In this document: positions 10,327-20,229 of the stretch, piece after piece | How positions within the stretch are numbered: the stretch's first letter is position 1 | How the letters are laid out: each line of letters begins with the position of its first letter | Source of the DNA: Mycolicibacterium neworleansense | Lineage (GTDB): Bacteria; Actinomycetota; Actinomycetes; Mycobacteriales; Mycobacteriaceae | Reading direction: 5' to 3' | DNA: 64,000 nucleotides | Assembly (NCBI RefSeq): GCF_001245615.1 | Contig: NZ_CWKH01000001.1 | Location: 2,604,001-2,668,000 of the forward strand | Program-made: the position numbers and the translations under genes | Notes under the pieces: model-generated | Database searches by the model: none | The model's input: the letters and a program-made list of their open reading frames with translations, nothing else | What the model was told of the DNA's origin: nothing

Positions 10327-11715
10327 ATGCTCAGCACATCCACACGCCCCACCAACCATGCCGTCGTCGTCGGAGGGAGCATCGCCGGGCTATGCGCCGC
10401 GCGGGTGCTCGCCGATCATTTCGCCGACGTGACCCTCTACGAACGTGACGAGCTGCCCGATCAGCCGGTCAACCGCAGTGCGATCCCGCAGGGCCAGCAT
10501 GTGCACCTCCTGATGGCTCGCGGGGCCGACGAGCTGGAGGCGCTTTTCCCGGGTTTGCTCGACGATATGGTGGCCGCGAACGTGCCGGTGGTGGAGAACC
10601 GACCTTCCTCCATCCACTTCGAGGCAGGCGGCCACCTGCTCGGTACCGGACAGACCCGCGAGTCCAACTTCACCGCCTACGTCCCCAGCCGCGGACAGCT
10701 CGAATGGCAGATTCGCCGGCGGGTGTCGGCCTTGCCCAACGTGCAGATCCTCCGACGAGGAGTGAGCGAACCGCAGTTCGATCCCGCGACCCAACGGGTC
10801 ACCGGGCTCTTGCTCGACGACGGTGAAGAGATTGCGGCCGACATGGTGGTCGACGCCTCGGGACGCGGCAGTCGCTTACCGGTGTGGTTGGAACAGTGGG
10901 GCTACGAGCGACCGCCCGAGGAATCGATCAAAATCGGGGTCACCTACGCGTCACAGCGCGTCCATATCCCCGCAGAGCTCATCAGCGAGAAGATGGTCGT
11001 CGTCAGTGCGGCGCACGACAGCGGCCTCGGTATGGGCATGTTGTTCCACGAGGACGGTATCTGGACAGTAACCGCGTTCGGTGTCGCCAAGGCCGAGCCG
11101 CCCAGCGATTTCGCCGGCATCAAAGAACTGGGCGGCACCGCCCTGCCACCGCACCTTGCCGCCGCGCTGCGTGCCGGTGAAGCGGTGGGCGAGATGAACT
11201 TTCACCGCTACCCGGTCAGCAAGTGGCGGCGCTACGACAAGCTGGACCGGTTCCCGGACGGGATTTTCCCGTTCGGCGATGCGGTGGTGAGCCTGAATCC
11301 GACGTACGGACAGGGCGTGACCATGTCGACCGTCCAGGCGGCCAACCTGCGTCAGGTGCTCTCCGAAGGAACCCAGGACCTGATCCCCCGGCTGGCACGG
11401 CGAACCGCCAGAACCACCTACCCGGTGTGGACGATGAATTCGGTTGCCGATCAGGTGAAGCACGGGGCGGAGGGCGACAAAGCCTTCTGGTTCGGCCCGC
11501 TCTTCGGTCTCTTCGACCAATTCTTGGGGGCAGCCGAGACAGATCCCGTTCTGGCCGAGTGGTTTCTGCGGCGAACGAGCATGCTCGACAGCCTGTGGCT
11601 GACTCCACCGCCCCGGATCGTCGGACGAGCGATCCGCCACAACATCAAGGCTTGGCTGGCCGAACGCCGCCGGCGTCCCAACCGCTCCGAGGCGTCGGTC
11701 ACCGCCCGAAGCTGA
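10327..11715 (+). CDS. FAD-dependent oxidoreductase (Rv3254 homologue)
   Basis: 462 residues from the ATG at 10327, the length I recall for Rv3254. An FAD-binding dinucleotide fold opens the protein (VVVGGSIAGLCAARVLADHF, residues about 13-32) and a GDAV motif with an FxxGDAvvslNP layout sits near residue 317, as in squalene-epoxidase or geranylgeranyl-reductase-like flavoproteins. The frame is open further upstream with other ATGs (for example 10297), but the fold begins only here. Substrate unknown. It precedes manA convergently, as in M. tuberculosis. Confidence 0.85.
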   Translation: MLSTSTRPTNHAVVVGGSIAGLCAARVLADHFADVTLYERDELPDQPVNRSAIPQGQHVHLLMARGADELEALFPGLLDDMVAANVPVVENRPSSIHFEAGGHLLGTGQTRESNFTAYVPSRGQLEWQIRRRVSALPNVQILRRGVSEPQFDPATQRVTGLLLDDGEEIAADMVVDASGRGSRLPVWLEQWGYERPPEESIKIGVTYASQRVHIPAELISEKMVVVSAAHDSGLGMGMLFHEDGIWTVTAFGVAKAEPPSDFAGIKELGGTALPPHLAAALRAGEAVGEMNFHRYPVSKWRRYDKLDRFPDGIFPFGDAVVSLNPTYGQGVTMSTVQAANLRQVLSEGTQDLIPRLARRTARTTYPVWTMNSVADQVKHGAEGDKAFWFGPLFGLFDQFLGAAETDPVLAEWFLRRTSMLDSLWLTPPPRIVGRAIRHNIKAWLAERRRRPNRSEASVTARS

Positions 11716-11723
11716 TCAGCCGG

Positions 11724-12950
11724 TCAGATCCCGATGGTCACCCGGAACAGTTTCGTCGGCTCGGCGGCGGTCAGCCGGATCGGGCCGTCCGCGGCCGCCA
11801 CCCACGCCGCCGCACCACGCTCCAAGGTCAGCTTGTCGTCGTCGGCATAGATCACCGCCGCACCTTCCGTGCACAGCAGCAGCTGCGGACCATCGTGATG
11901 GGAGTGCACGTCGATCTCGTCGCCGATGTGTTCACCGTCGACCGTCAGCACCGAAACGGCGAACTCCTGCGCCGGCGTCTGATAGATGGTTTCGGTTCCA
12001 TCCGTGACGGTTTCCGGCCGCAGCCGATCCTCCGGGGTCGGGGTGAAGTCCAGCACGCGCAGAAGCTCGGGCACATCGACGTGCTTCGGGGTCAGCCCGC
12101 CGCGCAGCACGTTGTCGGAGTTGGCCATCACCTCGACACCGACACCGTGCAGATACGCGTGCAGGTTTCCGGCCGGAAGGTAGAGCCCTTCCCCCGCCTG
12201 CAGGCTGATGCGGTTGAGCAGCAAGGAGGCCAGCACACCGGCGTCACCGGGATAACGCTCGCCGAGCTCCAGCACGGTCTTGACCTCTGCGGCGAATTTC
12301 TTTGCCCCGGAACGGATGTAATGGACCGCGCCGTCGAGCACCGCCGGCACCAGCACGTCCAGGTCAGGCTGCGGCGCGGTGATCCAGGTGGTGAACAGGG
12401 CCCGCAATCCGTCGGCGTCGGACTGATCGGAGAGCAGGTTGATGAACGGGTCCAGGTCCGAGACGGCCAGCGCGCGCATCAACTCGACCGTGCGGTCGAC
12501 CGGGCGGAATCCGGCCAGGGCATCGAATTGCCCTAGCGCAACCAATAATTCGGGTTTGTGGCTCCGGTCGCGGTAATTGCGGACGGGTGAGGACACCGGG
12601 ATCTCGAGCCGGTCCTCGCGATCGAAACCCTCACGGGCCTGCGCGGCGCTCGGATGGGCCTGCAACGACAACGGTTCATCGGCGGCCAGCACCTTGACCA
12701 GGAACGGCAGTGCGTCGCCGAATCGGCCGATCGCCACGCTGCCCAGTTGCCCTTCGGGATCATCGTGGACCGCCTGCAGCAGCGACTCTTCGCCGTGCTC
12801 GGTCTGCAGCCACGCCGGATCGCCCGGATGCGCGCCGAGCCACAGTTCGGCCTCCGGATGGATTGTCGGACTGGGCCTTCCGGTGAAATCGGCGATTGCT
12901 GTGCGCGAACCCCAGGCATAGGTCCGCACCGCTCCCCGTAGCAGATGCAC
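11724..12950 (-). CDS. manA: Mannose-6-phosphate isomerase (type I)
   Basis: 408 residues. It interconverts fructose 6-phosphate and mannose 6-phosphate, the entry to GDP-mannose and polyprenyl-mannose for lipoarabinomannan and glycolipids. Type I zinc-site motifs are visible: QAHPS (about residue 98), GLYLPAGNLHAYL (about 246-258) and SDNVLRGGLTPKHVD (about 268-282). Translation starts at GTG 12950, three bases after the upstream SIS gene's stop, so the three mannose genes manB-SIS-manA form one operon on the minus strand. Confidence 0.95.
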   Translation of the reverse strand: MHLLRGAVRTYAWGSRTAIADFTGRPSPTIHPEAELWLGAHPGDPAWLQTEHGEESLLQAVHDDPEGQLGSVAIGRFGDALPFLVKVLAADEPLSLQAHPSAAQAREGFDREDRLEIPVSSPVRNYRDRSHKPELLVALGQFDALAGFRPVDRTVELMRALAVSDLDPFINLLSDQSDADGLRALFTTWITAPQPDLDVLVPAVLDGAVHYIRSGAKKFAAEVKTVLELGERYPGDAGVLASLLLNRISLQAGEGLYLPAGNLHAYLHGVGVEVMANSDNVLRGGLTPKHVDVPELLRVLDFTPTPEDRLRPETVTDGTETIYQTPAQEFAVSVLTVDGEHIGDEIDVHSHHDGPQLLLCTEGAAVIYADDDKLTLERGAAAWVAAADGPIRLTAAEPTKLFRVTIGI

Positions 12951-12953
12951 TTC

Positions 12954-14012
12954 TTATCCTCGAACCAGTTTCAAATATACGGCCGTCATCTCCATGCGGA
13001 CAGCCAAAATCGCCAGTTGTTGTTCCGGGCGTCCCACCGGCAGGATTGCTCCGGCCGGCTCCGGCACGTCCTCGGCACCGATCACGGCGATGTCGTCGAA
13101 TCCACTGACCCGGGCCCCCACCGCTTGTCGTTCGGTTTCGGCGATCAACACGAAGGTACGCATGCGCTGCGGCAGCGGTCCGTCGATCTCGTCGTCATGG
13201 AACAGCGATCGGGCCGCGGGCAACCCCACCGCCCCGCTGCCGATCGCCGCGAGTACGTCACCGAGTTCGGCTGCGGCCACCACCTCACCGGCCAGGCGCA
13301 ACATCGCAGCCGCCCCGTGCCGGGCCAGAGCCAGGGTGGCCGGATTGTCGCCGGCCAGCACGACGGCGCTGTCCGACATCCGCGCGACCAGTGTCTTGGC
13401 GGGGTTGGTGAACAGTTCTCGTGCGGCGCTGTTGCGCAAGGCCTCGGCATCCAGTTCGTCTGCCAGGCCGGCCAGATCCACCCGCATACCCGGATCCACC
13501 ACGTGCAGCGCGGCCAGACCAGCGGCCAGGAAGCGGGTCAACCCGAAGTCGTCGGGCACCCACAGCCGGACCGCGCGGCCGGCCGCGACGTCGCGCAACG
13601 GCCCCTCGTTGGGTGCCACGATCAGCACCCGCGCACCACGGCGCACACCGGTGGCTGCCGCGTTCACCAGTGCCGGGTCACCCGGGTCGTCACCGGCCAC
13701 AATCATCACGTCCAGCGCGCCCAGCCACGGTGGGGCCTCGGCGGCCACCACGATCGGCGCCGAGATCGACGCGCTGAGCGCGGCGGCCAGCATGGCGCCC
13801 GCATTCTGGGCGGTGCCGCGGCCGGCAACCCAAATCACCGTGCGCGGTGGGTGATCCGCGCGCAGGGGGTCGAGCAGGCCCTCGGCCAACGCCGCAGCGG
13901 TGGCCCGAACCTGGGCACCCGCCATGGCCGCGGCCCGCAGCAGACCGTTGCGATCGGCGGCGAGAAGACCGTCACCGTCGTCCAGGTCGACCGTGGCGTC
14001 CACGGCGTTCAC
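12954..14012 (-). CDS. SIS-like (TobH-type) protein of the mannose operon (Rv3256c homologue)
   Basis: 352 residues. It resembles phosphosugar isomerase/SIS-domain proteins annotated in actinomycetes as TobH; the second half has repeated Rossmann-like alternation (ARVLIVAPNEG, AVVLAGDNPATLAL). No clear catalytic residues are visible, so it may be a sensor or accessory rather than an isomerase. The GTG start overlaps the manB stop (GTGA). Its fixed place between phosphomannomutase and phosphomannose isomerase points to mannose-phosphate metabolism; the exact role is unknown. Confidence 0.85.
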   Translation of the reverse strand: MNAVDATVDLDDGDGLLAADRNGLLRAAAMAGAQVRATAAALAEGLLDPLRADHPPRTVIWVAGRGTAQNAGAMLAAALSASISAPIVVAAEAPPWLGALDVMIVAGDDPGDPALVNAAATGVRRGARVLIVAPNEGPLRDVAAGRAVRLWVPDDFGLTRFLAAGLAALHVVDPGMRVDLAGLADELDAEALRNSAARELFTNPAKTLVARMSDSAVVLAGDNPATLALARHGAAAMLRLAGEVVAAAELGDVLAAIGSGAVGLPAARSLFHDDEIDGPLPQRMRTFVLIAETERQAVGARVSGFDDIAVIGAEDVPEPAGAILPVGRPEQQLAILAVRMEMTAVYLKLVRG

Positions 14013-15397
14013 GGCACCGGCTCGCTCACCCCACGGATCTGCGCCGAAACTCTGTCGACGAGCGCGGCGACGTCCTCGGCGGTGCGCGCCTCGACGTTCA
14101 GCCGCAGCAGCGGTTCGGTGTTCGACGTGCGCAGGTTGAACCAACTGCCGTCGCCGAGATCGACCGTGACACCGTCGAGGTGATCGATGGACTGGATCGA
14201 GCTGCCAAAGGATTTGAGCACGGCCTCGACGCATGCCGGGGCATCGCTCACGGTGAAGTTGATCTCGCCGGATGCCTCGTACCGCTGATAGTCGGCCATG
14301 AACTCCGAGAGCGGGCGGTCCTGCTCCCCCAGTGCGGCGAGCACGTGCAGCGCCGCGAGCATGCCCGAGTCGGCACCCCAGAAGTCACGGAAGTAGTAGT
14401 GCGCCGAGTGTTCCCCGCCGAAGATCGCGCCGGTCTCGGCCATCAGGCCCTTGATGTAGGAGTGCCCGACCCGGGACCGCACGGGGGTGCCGCCACGTTC
14501 GATCACCAGCTCGGGAACGGCGCGCGAGGTGATCAGGTTGTGGATCACCGTGGCACCGATCTCGCGCTTGAGCTCGCGGGCGGCCACCAATGCGGTGACC
14601 GCGGAAGGTGACACCGGGCGTCCGAGTTCGTCGACGACGAAACAGCGGTCAGCGTCGCCGTCGAAGGCCAGGCCGATGTCGGCGCCGGTGGCCAGGACAT
14701 GGGCCTGCAGGTCGACGAGGTTCGCCGGATTCAGCGGATTGGCCTCGTGATTGGGGAAGCTGCCGTCGAGTTCGAAGAACAGCGGGAGCACCGTGACACC
14801 GGGGATCGGTCCGAGCACCGCAGGCGTGGTGTGGCCGGCCATACCGTTGCCCGCATCGACCGCGATGCGCAGCGGCCGCAGCGTGCTGAGGTCGACCAGA
14901 GACCGGAGGAAGCTGCCGTAGTCGGCCAGCACATCGCGGTCGGACAGCGCACCGGCCGGGCCGTCGTAGGCCGGCACCCCGGCGATCACCTCGTCGGAGA
15001 TGACCGACAGCCCGGTGTCCTTACCGACCGGCTTGGCCCCGGCGCGGCACAGTTTGATCCCGTTGTAGGCGGCGGGATTGTGGCTCGCGGTGAACATCGC
15101 CCCCGGGCAGTCCAACAGGCCCGAGGCGAAATACAGCTGATCGGTGGAGGCCAGTCCGATGCGGACCACGTCGAGGCCCTGGGCGGTGACACCATCGGCG
15201 AATGCGGACGCCAGCGTCGGCGAACTGGCACGCATGTCGTAGCCGATCACGACCTGTGCGGCACCCTCGCCGCGGACCAGTCGAGCGAAGGCACCGCCGA
15301 CCTCGGCCACGAACGCCTCGTCGATCTGACTGCCGACCAGTCCCCGGACGTCATAGGCCTTGATGACATCGTGAACAGCCGCCGCTGGCCTAGACAT
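14009..15397 (-). CDS. manB: Phosphomannomutase
   Basis: 462 residues. It converts mannose 6-phosphate to mannose 1-phosphate. The phosphoserine loop TASHNP (about residue 104), the metal loop DGDADR (about 245) and the sugar-binding GEHSAHYYF (about 327) are all present. It is the first gene of the manB-SIS-manA operon, with a GTGA overlap to the next gene. The M. tuberculosis homologue is Rv3257c (pmmA/manB). Confidence 0.95.
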   Translation of the reverse strand: MSRPAAAVHDVIKAYDVRGLVGSQIDEAFVAEVGGAFARLVRGEGAAQVVIGYDMRASSPTLASAFADGVTAQGLDVVRIGLASTDQLYFASGLLDCPGAMFTASHNPAAYNGIKLCRAGAKPVGKDTGLSVISDEVIAGVPAYDGPAGALSDRDVLADYGSFLRSLVDLSTLRPLRIAVDAGNGMAGHTTPAVLGPIPGVTVLPLFFELDGSFPNHEANPLNPANLVDLQAHVLATGADIGLAFDGDADRCFVVDELGRPVSPSAVTALVAARELKREIGATVIHNLITSRAVPELVIERGGTPVRSRVGHSYIKGLMAETGAIFGGEHSAHYYFRDFWGADSGMLAALHVLAALGEQDRPLSEFMADYQRYEASGEINFTVSDAPACVEAVLKSFGSSIQSIDHLDGVTVDLGDGSWFNLRTSNTEPLLRLNVEARTAEDVAALVDRVSAQIRGVSEPVP

Positions 15398-15503
15398 ATA
15401 GCTCCTTGTGAAACGGAATCGTTGGCGCCAGCCTAACCGTCGGGCGGCGTCGACACGTTCACTACTCTTGGGCCGGTCGTCGTCTGGCCGGGCCCAGTCC
15501 GTG

Positions 15504-15923
15504 CTAGTTGTCGGGGTCCGGCAACACCCGAAGGTGCCCGCGACGACGGCCGTTGGGCTCGGCCGGGCGCGCCGGCGGTGCCATCACCGCGCTGGTGCCC
15601 GCACCGGTCGAGGGATCGGAGAACCCGGCCACCACGCCGCCACGGGGAACCGCGCCGGGTTGGCCTTCGCGGACCGCATCGGCCAACGCCACCAGGTCGT
15701 CCTCATCGGGATGGGTGGGCAGCGGCCCGGCGTGGCGGACCAGCTCCCAGCCTCGCGGCGCCGTGATGCGGCCGGCATGGCCGACACACAAATCCCAGGA
15801 GTGGGGCTCAGACACCGTGGCCAGTGGTCCGACTACCGCCGTGGAGTCGGAGTAGACAAAAGTCAGCGTCGCCACGGCATAGTGCGGGCACCCGGGCCGG
15901 CAGCAGCGACGGGGAATATTCAC
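15504..15923 (-). CDS. DUF3499 family protein (Rv3258c homologue)
   Basis: 139 residues. The N-terminal half carries cysteines and histidines (CCRPGCPHYAVATL and SWDLCVGHAGR) that could form a small zinc-binding site; the C-terminal half is Pro/Gly/Ala-rich and looks disordered. Conserved in actinobacteria beside manB and whiB2; function unknown. Divergent from the Rv3259 homologue with 89 bases between start codons. Confidence 0.85.
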   Translation of the reverse strand: MNIPRRCCRPGCPHYAVATLTFVYSDSTAVVGPLATVSEPHSWDLCVGHAGRITAPRGWELVRHAGPLPTHPDEDDLVALADAVREGQPGAVPRGGVVAGFSDPSTGAGTSAVMAPPARPAEPNGRRRGHLRVLPDPDN

Positions 15924-16012
15924 GCTCCAGAGATTACTTTGGACGATCGCTGTGTGCCGCCGGACACGCGCAGCCGTCGGGCCCCCGATCCCGAACCGTT
16001 ACGATCATCGCC

Positions 16013-16477
16013 GTGGCCCAGCGCAACCCATGGCGATCGCGTCGCGGCCGCGATATGCGCGGTCCGCTGCTTCCGCGTTCGGTTCCGGGCTGGCGCAGCC
16101 GCTCGGAACGGTTCGACATGGCGGTGCTGGAGGCTTACGAGCCGATCGAACGGCGGTGGGCGTCGCGGCTGCGTGAACTCGACGTCGCAGTCGATGAGAT
16201 TCCGCGGATGTCCCCGAAAGATCCGGACAGTGTGCAATGGCCACCCGAGGTCATCGCCGATGGGCCGATCGCGTTGGCGCGGCTGATACCTGCTGGGGTC
16301 GACGTCCGAGGAAATGCGACCCGGGCTCGAATTGTCTTGTTCCGCAAGCCGATCGAGCGCCGGGTCAAAGGATCCGACGAGCTTGCGGACCTGCTGCATG
16401 AAATCCTGGTGGCCCAGGTGGCCACCTATCTGGGAGTTGAACCGTCAGTCATCGACCCGACAATCGACGACGACTGA
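16013..16477 (+). CDS. Zincin-like metallopeptidase-family protein (Rv3259 homologue)
   Basis: 154 residues from GTG 16013. I chose this start because TACGAT stands seven bases before it (leaderless pattern) and the basic stretch before MRGPLLP is typical of the family; an ATG at 16055 would give 140 residues. The family is named for an HExxH zinc motif, but the matching place here reads HEILVAQ, so the second histidine is missing and peptidase activity is doubtful. Conserved beside whiB2. Confidence 0.8.
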   Translation: MAQRNPWRSRRGRDMRGPLLPRSVPGWRSRSERFDMAVLEAYEPIERRWASRLRELDVAVDEIPRMSPKDPDSVQWPPEVIADGPIALARLIPAGVDVRGNATRARIVLFRKPIERRVKGSDELADLLHEILVAQVATYLGVEPSVIDPTIDDD

Positions 16478-16523
16478 CGCCGAGTGCCACACCTTGCGAT
16501 GAAGCGCTCTGCCGAACAGCGCG

Positions 16524-16913
16524 TCAGATGATGCCGCGCTTGAGCCGGCGACGCTCCCGTTCGGACAGCCCGCCCCAGATACCGAAGCGCTCATCGTGCG
16601 CGAGCGCGTATTCCAGGCAGGCGTCCTTCACCTCGCATCCTTGGCAGATGCGCTTGGCCTCGCGGGTAGACCCGCCCTTCTCCGGGAAGAACGCCTCCGG
16701 GTCGGTCTGTGCGCACAGCGCACGTTCCTGCCATTGGTCGTCTTCGGCTTCCGGATCAACATCAATGTGCTCGGGTACCAAACTCAGCTGAGGACGTCCG
16801 GCCGTCCCCATCGGTGTCTGCCCGGCGTCGATGTGCGGTGCGTTGTCTACCGAGCCGAGTAGCCGGCCGTCGAACCGGACCACACGATCGAAATCGCCGC
16901 TCTCATAAGACAT
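16524..16913 (-). CDS. whiB2: WhiB2 (WhmD) iron-sulfur regulator of septation
   Basis: 129 residues, the length of M. smegmatis WhmD. Four cysteines (C67, C90, C93, C99) bind a 4Fe-4S cluster; the GIWGG turn (111-115) and the basic tail ERERRRLKRG contact the sigma factor and DNA. WhmD is essential for septum formation and cell division in M. smegmatis. The start MSYESGDF at 16913 fits the family better than an ATG six codons upstream. A long upstream region (about 290 bases to fbiA) fits the known long leader of this gene. Confidence 0.95.
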   Translation of the reverse strand: MSYESGDFDRVVRFDGRLLGSVDNAPHIDAGQTPMGTAGRPQLSLVPEHIDVDPEAEDDQWQERALCAQTDPEAFFPEKGGSTREAKRICQGCEVKDACLEYALAHDERFGIWGGLSERERRRLKRGII

Positions 16914-17193
16914 TATCCCCCGCCTCCTCACTCGGTCTCGTAGATCCTAAGTGGAGCCCCACTATTGCGATGTGCGGTCACCCCATTCGAACATTTGATC
17001 GAATCTCGGTCCGCGACACCGGAATCGGTCACCAACCGGGAAATGACACATCTGTGATTACACACGTGTTAGCTGCCGGGGTCAAGCGCCAGGACGCGAA
17101 TTCATACCATCTCGTAATGTCAAATCGGCGCGTCGCGACATCGGCGTGTCCTGGTCGTGACGACGTCGTTTCCATCCGCGCGCCCTCAACGCC

Positions 17194-17210
17194 TAGGGTC
17201 GGACGTTGTG
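17194..17210 (+). promoter_or_regulatory. Leaderless promoter of fbiA
   Basis: TAGGGT (17194-17199) lies eight bases before the GTG start at 17208, so transcription probably begins at or next to the start codon. No Shine-Dalgarno site is present, which supports this start. Confidence 0.5.
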
Positions 17211-18191
17211 AAGATCACCGTTCTGGTCGGCGGCGTCGGAGGCGCCCGGTTTTTGCTGGGGGTACAGCACCTGTTGGGCCTCGGCCAGTTCGCCGGGAGC
17301 GACAGCAAGCACGAACTCACAGCGATCGTGAACGTTGGCGACGATGCGTGGATGCACGGCGTCCGGATCTGCCCGGACCTCGACACCTGCATGTACACCC
17401 TGGGCGGCGGTATCGATCCCGAGCGCGGCTGGGGCCACCGGAACGAGACCTGGCACGCCAAGGAGGAGCTCGCCGCCTACGGCGTGCAACCGGACTGGTT
17501 CGGCCTGGGCGACCGGGACCTGGCCACCCACCTGGTGCGCACCCAGATGCTGCGGGCGGGCTACCCGCTGTCGCAGGTCACCGAGGCGCTGTGTAAACGC
17601 TGGTCACCGGGGGCGCGGCTGTTGCCGGTCACCGATGACCGCAGCGAGACCCACGTGGTGATCACCGACCCCGAGGATGGGGCACGGCGGGCGATCCACT
17701 TCCAGGAGTGGTGGGTGCGCTATCGCGCCCAGGTGCCCTCACACAGCTTTGCGTTCGTGGGTGCCGAGCAGGCAACTGCCGCACCCGGGGTCACCGAGGC
17801 CATCGCCGAAGCCGACGTGGTGTTGCTGGCACCGTCGAATCCCGTCGTGAGCATCGGGCCGATCCTGCAGATCCCCGGTATCCGGGGCGCGCTGCGTTCG
17901 ACCAAGGCGCCGGTGGTCGGCTACTCTCCCATCATCGACGGAAAACCGTTGCGCGGCATGGCAGATGAGTGCCTGTCGATCATCGGTGTGGAATCCACCT
18001 CACAGGCCGTCGGTCAACACTTCGGAGCCCGGTCGGGCACCGGAATTCTGGACGGCTGGCTGGTGCACGAGGGCGATGACGCCGAGATCGAGGGCGTGCA
18101 GGTGCGTGCGGTGCCACTGTTGATGACGGATCCCGCGACCACCGCCGAGATGGTGCGGGCAGGTCTGGACCTGGCAGGCGTCGGGCTGTGA
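17208..18191 (+). CDS. fbiA: Phosphoenolpyruvate/lactyl transferase of F420 synthesis (FbiA)
   Basis: 327 residues. FbiA joins the phospho-three-carbon unit to the deazaflavin Fo, giving dehydro-F420-0 or F420-0. The N-terminal loop [12 protein letters not shown] and the conserved NVGDD (about residue 43) are the CofD-family marks. The GTG start overlaps no other gene and has a TAGGGT box upstream. Its stop overlaps the fbiB start (GTGA), so the two genes are co-translated. Confidence 0.95.
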   Translation: MKITVLVGGVGGARFLLGVQHLLGLGQFAGSDSKHELTAIVNVGDDAWMHGVRICPDLDTCMYTLGGGIDPERGWGHRNETWHAKEELAAYGVQPDWFGLGDRDLATHLVRTQMLRAGYPLSQVTEALCKRWSPGARLLPVTDDRSETHVVITDPEDGARRAIHFQEWWVRYRAQVPSHSFAFVGAEQATAAPGVTEAIAEADVVLLAPSNPVVSIGPILQIPGIRGALRSTKAPVVGYSPIIDGKPLRGMADECLSIIGVESTSQAVGQHFGARSGTGILDGWLVHEGDDAEIEGVQVRAVPLLMTDPATTAEMVRAGLDLAGVGL

Positions 18192-19543
18192 CCGCCGCGG
18201 TGAACACCGAGCACGGGTCTGCCGATCGGATCGAGATCCTGCCCGTGCCAGGGCTTCCCGAGTTCCGGCCCGGCGATGATCTGGCCGCCGCCCTCGCCCA
18301 GGCGACACCGTGGCTGTGTGACGGGGATGTGCTGGTCATCACCAGTAAGATCGTGTCCAAGTGCGAAGGCCGCATCGTCACCGCCCCTTCCGATCCGGAG
18401 GAGCGGGATACCCTGCGGCGCAAGCTCATCGACAGCGAGGCCGTCCGCGTTCTGGCGCGCAAGGGCCGGACCCTGATCACCGAGAACGCCATCGGGCTGG
18501 TCCAGGCCGCCGCCGGCGTCGACGGCTCGAACGTCGACTCGAACGAATTGGCCCTGCTGCCCGTCGATCCCGACGGCAGCGCACAGGCGCTGCGCGCGGG
18601 CCTGCGTGAGCGGCTCGGCGTCACCGTCGCCGTCGTGATCACCGACACCATGGGCCGCGCCTGGCGCAACGGCCAAGCTGATTTCGCCATCGGCGCATCC
18701 GGGCTCACCGTGCTGCACGGTTACGCCGGCGCCCGCGACCGGCACGGTAACGAACTGCTCGTCACCGAGGTGGCCGTGGCCGACGAGATCGCCGCGGCAG
18801 CCGATCTGGTGAAGGGCAAGCTCACCGCAATCCCGGTCGCGGTGGTGCGGGGCCTGGATCTGGCCGACGACGGGTCGAACGCACGCACGCTGCTCCGGTC
18901 CGGTGAGGATGATCTGTTCTGGCTCGGCACGGCCGAGGCAATCCAATTGGGACGCAATCAAGCTCAGCTGCTGCGTCGCTCGGTGCGCGCATTCTCCGCT
19001 GAACCGGTCGATCACGCCCTCATCGAAGCCGCCGTCGGCGAGGCACTCACCGCGCCCGCCCCGCACCACACCCGCCCGGTGCGCTTCGTCTGGGTGCAGG
19101 ACGCCGCTACCCGTACCCGCCTGCTCGACCGGATGAAGGACAAGTGGCGGGCTGATCTCACCTCCGACGGCCGTGACCCGGAATCCGTCGAGCGACGCCT
19201 CAGCCGCGGCCAGATTCTCTACGACGCACCAGAACTCGTGATTCCGTTCCTGGTCCCCGACGGTGCTCACAGCTATCCCGACGAAGCCCGGACCCAGGCC
19301 GAGCACACCATGTTCACCGTGGCGGTGGGCGCTGCGGTGCAGGCCCTGCTGGTGGCATTGGCGGTTCGCGAGGTGGGCAGCTGCTGGATCGGCTCGACGA
19401 TCTTCGCCGGTGATCTGGTGCGCGCCGAGCTCGATCTCCCCGCGGACTGGGAACCTCTGGGCGCCATCGCAATCGGACACCCCGCAGAACCGCAGCCGCC
19501 ACGCGACCCGGTCCCCACCGACGGCCTGCTGGTCGTGAAGTGA
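18188..19543 (+). CDS. fbiB: F420-0:gamma-glutamyl ligase with FMN-binding C-terminal domain (FbiB)
   Basis: 451 residues, two domains. The N-terminal CofE-like ligase (about 1-245) adds glutamates to F420-0; marks include [12 protein letters not shown] and [17 protein letters not shown]. The C-terminal domain (about 255-451) is nitroreductase-like, binds FMN and reduces dehydro-F420-0. It overlaps fbiA upstream and the Nudix gene downstream by four bases each, so all three lie in one operon. Confidence 0.95.
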   Translation: MTAAVNTEHGSADRIEILPVPGLPEFRPGDDLAAALAQATPWLCDGDVLVITSKIVSKCEGRIVTAPSDPEERDTLRRKLIDSEAVRVLARKGRTLITENAIGLVQAAAGVDGSNVDSNELALLPVDPDGSAQALRAGLRERLGVTVAVVITDTMGRAWRNGQADFAIGASGLTVLHGYAGARDRHGNELLVTEVAVADEIAAAADLVKGKLTAIPVAVVRGLDLADDGSNARTLLRSGEDDLFWLGTAEAIQLGRNQAQLLRRSVRAFSAEPVDHALIEAAVGEALTAPAPHHTRPVRFVWVQDAATRTRLLDRMKDKWRADLTSDGRDPESVERRLSRGQILYDAPELVIPFLVPDGAHSYPDEARTQAEHTMFTVAVGAAVQALLVALAVREVGSCWIGSTIFAGDLVRAELDLPADWEPLGAIAIGHPAEPQPPRDPVPTDGLLVVK

Positions 19544-20088
19544 GCGCCGAGAGCCTGCACGCCTCGGCAGTCGAGGTACTGACGCATTGGCAGACACCCG
19601 ATCCCGGCCAGGACACCTTGCGCCATGCAGTGCTGTCGTTTCTGGCCGCCCGTCCCGATGCCTGTCTGCGGGCGTGCGTGCCCGGCCACATCACCGCCTC
19701 GGCACTGGTTGTCGACCACACCGGAACTCAGACGTTGCTCACCCTGCATCCCCGCTTCGGCCGCTGGCTGCAGCTCGGCGGGCACTGTGAGGAAACGGAT
19801 TCCGACATCCGGGCCGCCGCACTGCGCGAGGCCACCGAGGAGTCCGGCATCACCGGGCTGGCCGCCGACCCGCAACTGGCGGCGCTGCACGTGCATCCGG
19901 TGACCTGCTCGTTGGGCGTACCGACCCGCCACCTCGACATGCAGTTCGTGGTGCGGGCCCCGGCCGGCGCCGAGATTGCCTGTAGCGACGAATCTTTGGA
20001 CCTGCGCTGGTGGCCGCTGGATGCGCTGCCCGAGGGCACCGACTTCGGCCTTCAACAACTCGCCGACTCGGCGGCGCGAACCGTCTAG
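19540..20088 (+). CDS. Nudix hydrolase
   Basis: 182 residues. A Nudix box begins at [16 protein letters not shown] and continues REATEESGI (about residues 86-110). Compared with the classical Gx5Ex7REUxEE pattern, Asp stands where the first Glu is expected and there is one extra residue before REA; the metal-binding REATEE part is intact. It probably hydrolyses a nucleoside-diphosphate derivative. Its start overlaps the fbiB stop (GTGA), so it is tied to F420 synthesis by position; no substrate link is proven. Confidence 0.88.
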   Translation: MSAESLHASAVEVLTHWQTPDPGQDTLRHAVLSFLAARPDACLRACVPGHITASALVVDHTGTQTLLTLHPRFGRWLQLGGHCEETDSDIRAAALREATEESGITGLAADPQLAALHVHPVTCSLGVPTRHLDMQFVVRAPAGAEIACSDESLDLRWWPLDALPEGTDFGLQQLADSAARTV

Positions 20089-20097
20089 TCTGGGCCG

Positions 20098-20229
20098 GTG
20101 AACCGCGGCGACAATATCGTGGTGGTGGGCCGGTCGCCCAGCAAGGCCGAGGCGGTGGACAGTGCCGCAGGAGATCCTGTTCTGGCACAACAACTCTGGG
20201 ACCGCAGCCTGGAAATGGTCGGAGCCTAG
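20098..20229 (+). pseudogene. 43-codon remnant resembling a short-chain dehydrogenase
   Basis: A short frame, GTG to TAG. The N-terminal part (IVVVGRSPSKAEAV) resembles the second strand of a short-chain dehydrogenase and the tail (LAQQLWDRSLEMVGA) resembles the C-terminus of the retinol-dehydrogenase-like branch, with everything between them missing. I infer an old internal deletion. TAGTCT stands six bases before the GTG, so it could still be expressed as a leaderless micro-protein. Its stop overlaps the DUF732 gene's stop. Confidence 0.4.
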
